Origin: Molossus alvarezi
Taxonomy: Eukaryota > Chordata > Mammalia > Chiroptera > Molossidae
Assembly (NCBI GenBank): GCA_037176705.1
Contig: CM073890.1
Span: 98,632,591-98,696,590 of the forward strand
Length of the DNA stretch: 64,000 nt
Direction: 5' to 3'
The first letter of the stretch is position 1; the number at the start of each line of letters is the position of its first letter. The notes below the pieces were generated by a model. The model had not been told where the DNA came from. It saw only the letters and a program-made list of their open reading frames with translations, and made no database searches. Position numbers and translations under genes: made by a program. Of this stretch, positions 57,061-64,000 are shown piece after piece.

Positions 57061-58795
57061 GGTCTAAATTAGCAATAAAATATGTTTAAAAGTTCCCTCA
57101 GTTCTAAAAATCAGATTAAAATATGAACCACCTGCTGAATTATCAGGCTGCATAAAGGTAAAAGTGGCTTTTTTTTTAAGCATAGTGAAGATTATATTTA
57201 TAAAACAAAGATATTACCCGTAGTTCTAAAAATTATTCTTTCTTGGAATAACTTTATAATGATATCTAATATAACTATTTACAAACTTTTTAAAAGCTAC
57301 TATTTGAAAAAAGAAACTATTTGTAATTTTTATATAAAATACCAGGCCAGGTAATATTACTTCTTGTTAATTTTCGATTGACCGTTTTCCTTTTTTCTTT
57401 AAGTCATATCCTTCTGAGTTGTTTTTGTTTGTTTGTTTGTTTGTGTTAGTTTCTGTTTTTCTGGGTGCAATTAAAATCCTTGACTGAAATGTAATTTCAT
57501 TTTTTGTAGAGGTAGAAACAATAAAACGGTCTTCATATGAATTTCAGTAGAACATGTACTCTCAAATGTATAGCCAGAGCAATAAAATTCAAGTCAATCC
57601 CAGTTATTATCAGCCTAGAAATCCCTTAGACTTGAAATCCATTTTGAAACCAATGCAAGGGTTTTAGTCTCTTGGTAAATCAGGACTAAACTTCCAGGGA
57701 CATGGACTAACTACCTTCGTAGTTTTCTTCTGGACATGTTGGAGTTTATCCATCTGCCTTTGCTCACACTGAATTTTGGCTTGTAATATTTTCTCCTACT
57801 TGGTAAACTTGTACGTATCCCTTCTCTTATTCTTCGGGATGCAGCTTTGTGTCACCTCCTTCTAGAACATCTTCCTCATGCCCCATCAAAACCTACACAT
57901 ATCCAGAAAAAATGGTGCCTTCTATGGAGATCTCTATTGCTGCTTCTACTGCCTTTAGTACAATTACCTGCTTATGTGTCTTTCTTCTCTACAAGATAGC
58001 ACATTACTTATTTCAAGCAGCTTTTGTATATATAAAAAAAAAAAAATACACCACAAAATTGCAAAAGCATACAGCAATAAGCATGTTTCTAACAGATCTG
58101 GGGGTTGCTGGTAGTTTGCTGATCTAGACTGGCTCTACTGGCCAGTTCTGTGTCAAGCTGTGGGTCCAGCTCCTTGTTTAGGTCCATAGCTGCATGATAT
58201 CTGAAGCCAGTTTCTAATCATGGGGATAGAGGAGAAATAAATAATTCAAGTCCCAGCACAAGCACATTTTGTGCTACTGCTTTCATCACATGTACTATCA
58301 TCATTTTAGCCAAAGCAAGTCATAATGGACAAACCCAACCTCAGGGGCAGGAGATACACTCTACCTCCCCGACCCCATGAAAAGGCTATGAATGCATGGA
58401 ATCCATTCAAGGGAGTGAAAATTTGTCACCAATTTAGTCAAATACCATGGAATGAAAAATATTCCCCCTCCATTTTTATGCGTATACCCAGTGCCTGGAA
58501 TTGTACGTAACCACTGTGAGTACTCGAGACATGCCTGAGGAATGAGTGTCTCTGATACTGCTGATGGTTCCCACACTCTCACCCTTCCTGTGAGGCATAC
58601 TCCACATCACATCGAACCGCCAGAGAGTGGGGAGGATAACTAACTATTTACTTAAATATACTGAGACACGAGACATTCAATAGCTCCCAAACAAAAATAC
58701 AAAGATATGGACTCTCATACAGTAAGCTGCTAGGTTATAATTTGGGCAAAGAAGCACATAGGAGTAGCCTTAGAAATGTAATTCATTCATTCAAT
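57061..58795. other. No gene seen
   Basis: AT-rich sequence with a (GTTT)n run near 57420-57445 and an A run at 58033-58045. The 92-codon frame at 57849-58127 runs through the A run and has no recognisable family. Confidence 0.3.
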
Positions 58796-59179
58796 CTAGT
58801 CGTCTCTCGGTATCTGCTTGGGAATTGGTTCTGGGACCCCTGCAGATACCAAAGTCCACAGATGCTCAAGTATCTTATATAACATGACACAGTATTTGCA
58901 TAAAACTTATATACATCCTCTCATATACTTTAAAACATCTCTAGATTATTTATAATACCTAATACAATGTAAATTATATATAAATAGCTGTTATGCTATA
59001 TTGTTTAGGGAATAATGACAAGAAAAAAAGCTTTTCCATGTTCAGTATAGATGTCTATCATAGACCTAACTACATAGTACACATCATCAACAAGTTAACT
59101 CATTTTCTTTCAAATATTTTCAATCTGGTTGGTTGAATCTGCGGATGCAGAACCTGCAGACAGAGAGGGTTGACTGTGC
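58796..59179 (+). mobile_element. MER2-type Tigger (Tc1/mariner) fossil
   Basis: Classic MER2 text: 'tctctcggtatctgcttggg', 'cagataccaaagtccacaga', 'ctttaaaacatctctagatt', 'tttagggaataatgacaag' and the 3' 'cagagagggttgactgtg'. The ends are inverted relative to each other and flanked by TA-like sites. About 380 bp, non-coding, common to placental mammals. Confidence 0.88.
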
Positions 59180-59199
59180 ATTGTTTCCCCTCCTTTCTC

Positions 59200-59670
59200 A
59201 GTGTGACCATGCCACTCCCCCAGGGACATATGAGTCTATTTTCACTCCCCTTGTGTCTAGGATATCCTCATGGCTTGTTTGGTCATTAGAATATGATGGA
59301 TGTGACCCTGTGCAATTATGTCTTAAAATATCTTAAAACATTTGCTGTTGTTCCTTCAGAATTCACCTTTTATAAAAAGAAACTCAGGCAAGACAACTCA
59401 AGGATGAAAGACTACATGAAAAACAGACAAAACACATGGAAAATAACCAAGATTCCCTGCCAACATTCATCACCAAGGCCCCAGGTATGTGAGTGAGGCC
59501 ATCTTGGACCCTCCGGCCCCAGTGGAACCACCCTGGCGACACCAGCCCCAGCCCACTGAGCTCTGCATGAATTCCTGACCCACAGAATCATGAGTAATAA
59601 ATGAGTTGTTTTGAAGGAACTGTTAGGGTGGTTTGTAACACAGCAATAGATAACAAAACGAGTGCTCAAA
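59200..59670 (+). mobile_element. MLT1-like ERVL-MaLR LTR (old)
   Basis: Landmarks of an old MaLR LTR: 'catggcttgtttggtcatta', 'gccatcttggaccctccgg', 'ccagcccagcccactgagct' in slightly altered form, 'cacagaatcatgagtaataa' and 'tttgtaacacagcaataga'. Boundaries approximate. Confidence 0.55.
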
Positions 59671-60126
59671 GCTGCCCTTGAAAGAACAGAAAATTGGTGC
59701 TGCAAACTCTGAAATAGACCAGCTGGAATAATTTTACAAATAACTATCACAAAATTGCTTCATCTGAAATAAAGTACATTTTGTATTAACATATAAAGAA
59801 AATAAGCACAGAAATTTTTAAACAAAAGGAAAGCAGACCTCCCACTATTTCTTGTCTAAACTTGAATGTATGAATATAAATATTGTTCAGTTTAACTTTG
59901 TTAAGACAAATCAGCAAGCTGTCAGAGCATTTTAAACATTAATAAGTGTGATACAAATGATATACTTGAGTATATTACCATTTTAAATGTCTCCACATTC
60001 ATCTAAATAATCTTTGTACCATAAAAAAAAAACTCCAGTTTCTATAAACACTTAAAAATTAAACACTTGAGCTCATGTAAAAATAGTAATCAGTAGGCAA
60101 ATAAATTAGAAAATTTCTAGCAAAAT
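59671..60126. other. No gene seen
   Basis: AT-rich sequence; nothing recognised. Confidence 0.3.
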
Positions 60127-60142
60127 TCAACTGGCTATTTTT

Positions 60143-60346
60143 TAAACATTTTTATTGACTTTGAGAGAGAGAGGAAGGGAGAGGGAGAAAGATAGAGAAG
60201 CAATGTGAGAGTGAAACATTGATTGGCTGCACGCCCCCTACTGGGGATCAAGCTGCAACCCAGACATGTGCCCTGGCTGGGAATTGAACCAGCAACCTTC
60301 CGGTGCATGGGATGCCACCTAACCAACTGAGCCACACCAGCCAGCG
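60143..60346 (-). repeat. Ves SINE, type B, antisense
   Basis: 'aaacatttttattgactttg' tail complement, GA-rich body, 'cgccccctactggggatcaa' and the head 'actgagccacaccagccag'. The TSD tcaactggctattttt at 60127-60142 and 60347-60362 is exact. Confidence 0.96.
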
Positions 60347-60362
60347 TCAACTGGCTATTTTT

Positions 60363-61464
60363 GATAAAAGTTCACTGATAATATAAACTTAAACAGATCT
60401 TCTGAAAGGTAAGATTTCAAATCAAACAGAAGAGGCAATATTTTCTAGGAATACTTTTTCCCCCAACTTAGTGATATGGAAATGCACACATATGGATGCC
60501 AAACTTCTTGAAAGCTTGTGTAATTAATGTAAAAGTGAACACATTTCAAGTTTGAATTCAATTCCACCTGAATATACTACAAAGAAAGCATGTCACATTC
60601 AATATTGAGGGAAACGTGAGACTTCTTAGGAAGTGTAAACATTTCTACTTTAGCAAGTCTAATCCGATTCATCATCATGAGTACCAAAAAAAAGGGGGGG
60701 GGGGCGGGGGGAATAGTTTGGAAAGATTCCAAAGATCATTAAAAGTGACAGAGAAAAACGCTATTAATTTTTCATTTTGACTATAGAATTAGCAACAGGA
60801 GAGCATTTTAATTAAGGTTACACTCGTTTCACATTATATTTTCTAATGCTTTATTGTTATGAGGAATATGTGCTCCCGGAAACATGTTAAAGAGAATCTC
60901 TCTGAATTGTGATCCTTCTTCCTGAGGGAAAAAGCCACCGTTCGTGATGACTGCAGACGGGCCAGTGGGGGCCATGGAGGAAAAAGGCATAACGAGAATT
61001 ATTTCATGCTACATATTCATATAAGAACGATTCTGTGATAGTCCTTACCTCCTTTTTACTGTGTCTGTTGTGACTTGGCTTCTCCCTTTTAGTACTATCT
61101 ATAGTTCCAAGTTTTGCCCAGAAAGATTCTCTCATCTTTGGATATCATGTGCAATATTTCTTATCTGCTGCTTGTTTCCCAGCAAACCACAGTTGCAGCA
61201 TGTTATTTGAATATGTGTATCACTGCCGCCTGGAGTCATTATTTCAGAGTGCTGTTGTCCTTCAGCTCACCATTCAAGAAGCACATGACTATTTGGTCCA
61301 GATCCTTTGAGTATATGAATTATACCATAATGAATTTTCATTCAAGACGCCGTCTTGTCACTGTTGCTGAGTTAATTAGTAATTGGATGATCTTAGTAAT
61401 TGGAATATGTTGCTAATCCTCACCAGGCTTTAGATCTTTTATCTGCTGTCAATGTTGTCATTTT
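60363..61464. other. No gene supported; poly-G tract
   Basis: Mostly AT-rich. An A run followed by a G-rich tract lies at about 60688-60711. The 100-codon frame at 61114-61416 shows no recognisable family. Confidence 0.3.
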
Positions 61465-61770
61465 TGCTATATCTGGTTCTCCCCACTTCCGAGCACCTGG
61501 TGGATCCTACGTCCTTGCCCCTGGTTTTACCCAATGCAATATGAGTAGAAGAGTCATGCAATACTTTGGAGCAAAGACTTTAGGTGTATTGTGAAATGTG
61601 CCATATTTCCTTCCGAACTTGGCATCATGGCAATATACCGAAATGGAACCTCTGTCAGCCTGTATCTCTCACTGATGAAAATGAGCAGAGCCCCCAGTCA
61701 ACAAGGATGAATATGTGGCATTTCTTATTTTAAGGCACTGAAAGTTGGGGGTTGTTTGATGACTTACTCG
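61465..61770 (+). repeat. LTR-like ancient repeat (tentative MaLR)
   Basis: 'caatgcaatatgagtagaag', 'aacctctgtcagcctgtatc', 'aaatgagcagagccccca' and 'ttaaggcactgaaagttggg' plus 'ggttgtttgatgac' resemble an old MaLR-like LTR that is also seen antisense at 2100-2440. Family and ends uncertain. Confidence 0.4.
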
Positions 61771-62445
61771 ATATGAGTACAGCTCTCACAATAACCGATT
61801 AGAAGACATGTTCACAGAAGCATCCCCTGAGCTGCTGTATTTAGGATAGAAGATGTGGAATGATGTTAACAAAGGCATTAATTCTGAGGAAAAAGAAAGA
61901 AGTCCGTCTGTGGCTTGGGCCCTGACCATGAAGATATCGTCCCTACCAAATGTTCCAAACACCTCTCCCAAGAGCGGTCAGCGAAGCTGCAGGACATACG
62001 ATGACCACACTCAGCAGGGCAGAGAGAAAGGGGGTGCCATGTGAGCAAAGAGAGGAAATTCACTGTGATAATATGTAGAGCAGACAGCGAGAACTCTAGC
62101 AACCTTACAGGAAAAAACAATCATCTCTCACAATTCACAACAGTGATAAAGGCTGTCCTTGGAGTAACATCGCTAGTAGACACTGAGAATTAGAGTCTAG
62201 ATACACAAATGTGGCACCAGCTCAGAAGAGAGTGAAGTAAGACCACCTCCGCAGGCAGAAGTGGATCAAGAGAACAAAAAGAACAGCTATTCAAACCAGA
62301 CCAGGATCAAAGTTTAGAAAACGGTTTTCATGTCTTTTAATAAAACAAATTAGAAATTTTATCAGAACCCTAATGTACATTAACTATAGTTATTGTTTAC
62401 AATTAGAGTTCATTCTATTACACAACATAAGATTTCTTTGCCATC
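61771..62445. other. No gene seen
   Basis: Unassigned mixed sequence; short overlapping frames without features. Confidence 0.3.
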
Positions 62446-62464
62446 TTTAAAAAGTCATAAATTA

Positions 62465-62725
62465 GCCCCTCCGGTGTGGCTCACTGGTTGAGCGTCAACC
62501 CATGCACCAAGAGGTCGCCACTTCAATTCCTGGTCAGGGCAGATGCCCAGGTTGTGGGCCCGATCCCCAGTGGGGGGCATGTAGGAGGTGGCCAATCGAT
62601 GTTCTCTCTCACCAATGTTTCTATCTCTCCCTCTCCCTCTCCCTTCCTCTCTCTATAAAATCAATAAAGAAAAAAAAATTAAAAAAGAAAAGAGAATACC
62701 TTGAAGCATTCAGAGGTGAATTTTT
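62465..62725 (+). repeat. Ves SINE, type B, with ~40 bp extra 3' sequence
   Basis: A complete type-B SINE (62465-62686, ending in an A-rich tail) is followed by about 40 bp of unrelated sequence ending in a T run at 62721-62728. The TSD tttaaaaagtcataaatta lies at 62446-62464 and again at 62726-62744, identical over 19 bases. It therefore encloses both the SINE and the extra sequence, as a 3' transduction would. Confidence 0.88.
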
Positions 62726-62776
62726 TTTAAAAAGTCATAAATTAAAGAAACACTATAGTTTCTAAAAACATTATTA

Positions 62777-62988
62777 GCCTGGCTGATGTGGCTCGGTGGT
62801 TGAGCATTGACCCATGTCCCAAGAGGTCACCGGTTTGATTCCCGGTCAGGACACATGCCCAGTTTGTGGGCCCAATCCCCAGTGTGGGGCATGCAGGAGG
62901 AGGCCAATTGATGTTCTCTCTCATCGATGTTTCTCTCTCTCTCCCTCTCCCTTCCTCTCTCTCTAAAGTCAATAAAGGGGGAAAAAAA
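62777..62988 (+). repeat. Ves SINE, type B, carrying a nested mini-SINE
   Basis: Head 'gcctggctgatgtggctcgg', B-box-like 'ggtttgattccc', body 'ccccagtgtggggcatgcag' and 3' 'cctctctctctaaagtcaat' with tail. Its TSD aaaaacattatta is at 62764-62776 and 63105-63117, the second copy lying beyond the antisense head fragment that landed in its tail. Confidence 0.94.
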
Positions 62989-62999
62989 ATTTTTTTTTT

Positions 63000-63080
63000 G
63001 GTATGTGCCCCTAGCAGGAACCGAACCAGGACTCTAGCCTGCAGGCCGACGCTCAACTGCTGAGCCAAACTGGTCAGGGC
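63000..63080 (-). repeat. Head-only type-A Ves mini-element, antisense
   Basis: Read antisense: a tRNA-like type-A head (start 'gccctgaccagtttggctca', B box 'ggttcggttcctgc') that stops after 'ggggcatacc' and goes straight into an A tail. It lacks the whole CT-rich body and 3' signature. A/T flanks at 62982-62996 and 63082-63096 (eight A's then seven T's) look like its TSD. At about 81 bp it is roughly one third of a normal type-A copy. Confidence 0.85.
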
Positions 63081-63117
63081 AAAAAAAAATTTTTTTAAAT
63101 AAATAAAAACATTATTA

Positions 63118-64000
63118 TATACCTACCTTGAATAGGATATATATATACTTTCCAATGGCTAAGTCAAGGTTATGGTACCCAGAGTAAGCAAACAGAAAAA
63201 CAGCACCAGGTACATAGTATTGCTCAACTTGTTTCTACCTGTGTGGTATATTTCACATAATAGATGACCTTTCATGTACTTGTCAAATTTAAAGTAGGAT
63301 GAATCTAGATTTTACTAATGAACTATTCCTGAAGCTAAACATATTGAGAGTCTTATCTCACAAATATATAGATATTTACAACTGCTTTACTTTGGTCTAT
63401 TGTCTAATGCCATGTTGGTTACTATATTGTCTTCTAGCTTCAAAGCTCTGTACTCAGGTTTGCAATTATAAAAAGCAGTGGTATATTATAACACAGAATT
63501 GATTCAGTGAACTTAAGAAATAAATTTGGAATTCTGTTATCTGGGATTTTAAAAATCAAGGACTACCAGTACTTGTCTAGAAGATGGTTATTATTCCTTT
63601 TTATACATAATCATTGCTACCCCTTGCTAAGTTTACATTCAAATGACTAGAAAATGGCAAGGCTGAAATTTTAAAACTTTTTAACAACAAAATCTATATA
63701 TATTCTGTATACCACACAGCCTCTATTTAATTGAGCAAGCGTAATTAAAAGATTGTCTTGTAATTGTATAATGATTGTCTTCATATTCCTTCTCTTATTC
63801 TTAGCCGAGCCTGCTTGCAGACTGTGTCCTCAGTTTTTCCTCACAGCCTTGAATTCTTGGTTTAGTCAACAATGAGTTTTTTAAATATCATTTTTAGCCC
63901 AGACACTTGTTTAACCTTTGGAAACTCAAAAATGGTCCCTAGTCACAATGATTTTAGAATGTGGTGGGGAAAAAATCACTACCTGGTAAAGCTAAAATAC
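63118..64000. other. No gene seen
   Basis: AT-rich, apparently unique sequence to the window end. A 67-codon frame at 63299-63502 has no features. Confidence 0.3.

Noticed and set aside
4327..63080. tRNA genes (A- and B-box sequences followed by a tRNA-like head)
   Set aside because: Every instance continues into a SINE body and A tail, and most are bracketed by target-site duplications. None folds as a complete, free-standing tRNA gene by eye.

Overview
The window looks like non-coding DNA from a bat nuclear genome, most likely a vesper bat. The basis is about twenty tRNA-derived SINEs of the Ves type, each with a tRNA-like head, a pyrimidine-rich body and an A-rich tail, most with recognisable target-site duplications (TSDs). 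A LINE-1 lineage, a SPIN-like hAT miniature element and a mariner miniature element fit the same assignment. The organism call is inference from repeat families recalled from memory; no database search was possible. I see no supported host protein-coding gene, rRNA gene, functional tRNA gene or CRISPR array, so the window reads as a gene desert or the inside of a very large intron.

Layout. From 1 to 10 kb: old L2 and L1 debris, a MIR, three Ves SINEs, AT/AC and GATA microsatellites, and a MER5-type hAT fossil inserted in an old L1 ORF2 fragment. From 10.6 to 12.4 kb: a CpG-enriched patch followed by a 17-copy GC-rich minisatellite (unit about 60 bp) with a 184-bp three-unit higher-order period, then a TG/AG microsatellite. 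From 13 to 26 kb: mostly AT-rich sequence with scattered SINEs, a MIR, an old L1 3' end and MLT1/MST-type LTRs.

From 26.2 to 32.1 kb: a near full-length L1 (5' UTR, ORF1, ORF2, 3' UTR, AAAT tail) inserted at the tail of an older Ves SINE. ORF1 carries one frameshift. ORF2 carries two nonsense codons and about four frameshifts, so the copy is dead, but all its domains can be read. Just downstream, at 32.23 kb, is a 193-bp SPIN-like hAT element.

From 32.4 to 42 kb: more SINEs, MLT1-type LTRs, an ancient antisense L2 split by a short L1 with a classic 5' inversion (twin priming), and a second L2 broken up by a SINE and a 134-bp mariner MITE. From 42 to 64 kb: low-complexity and apparently unique AT-rich DNA with further SINEs, three MIRs, a MER5, a MER2-type Tigger fossil, old L1 3' ends and, near 62.4-63.1 kb, two unusual SINE structures. 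One is a SINE whose duplication encloses about 40 bp of extra 3' sequence. The other is a head-only mini-SINE nested in a SINE tail.

The elements do not form a pathway. What can be read is an insertion history: L2, MIR and MER5 first, then MLT1/MST LTRs and MER2, then older L1s, then the bat-lineage L1, Ves SINEs, hAT and mariner. I found no evidence for a previously undescribed biological system. The most checkable points are the SPIN-like and mariner elements, the higher-order minisatellite and the two odd SINE insertions.
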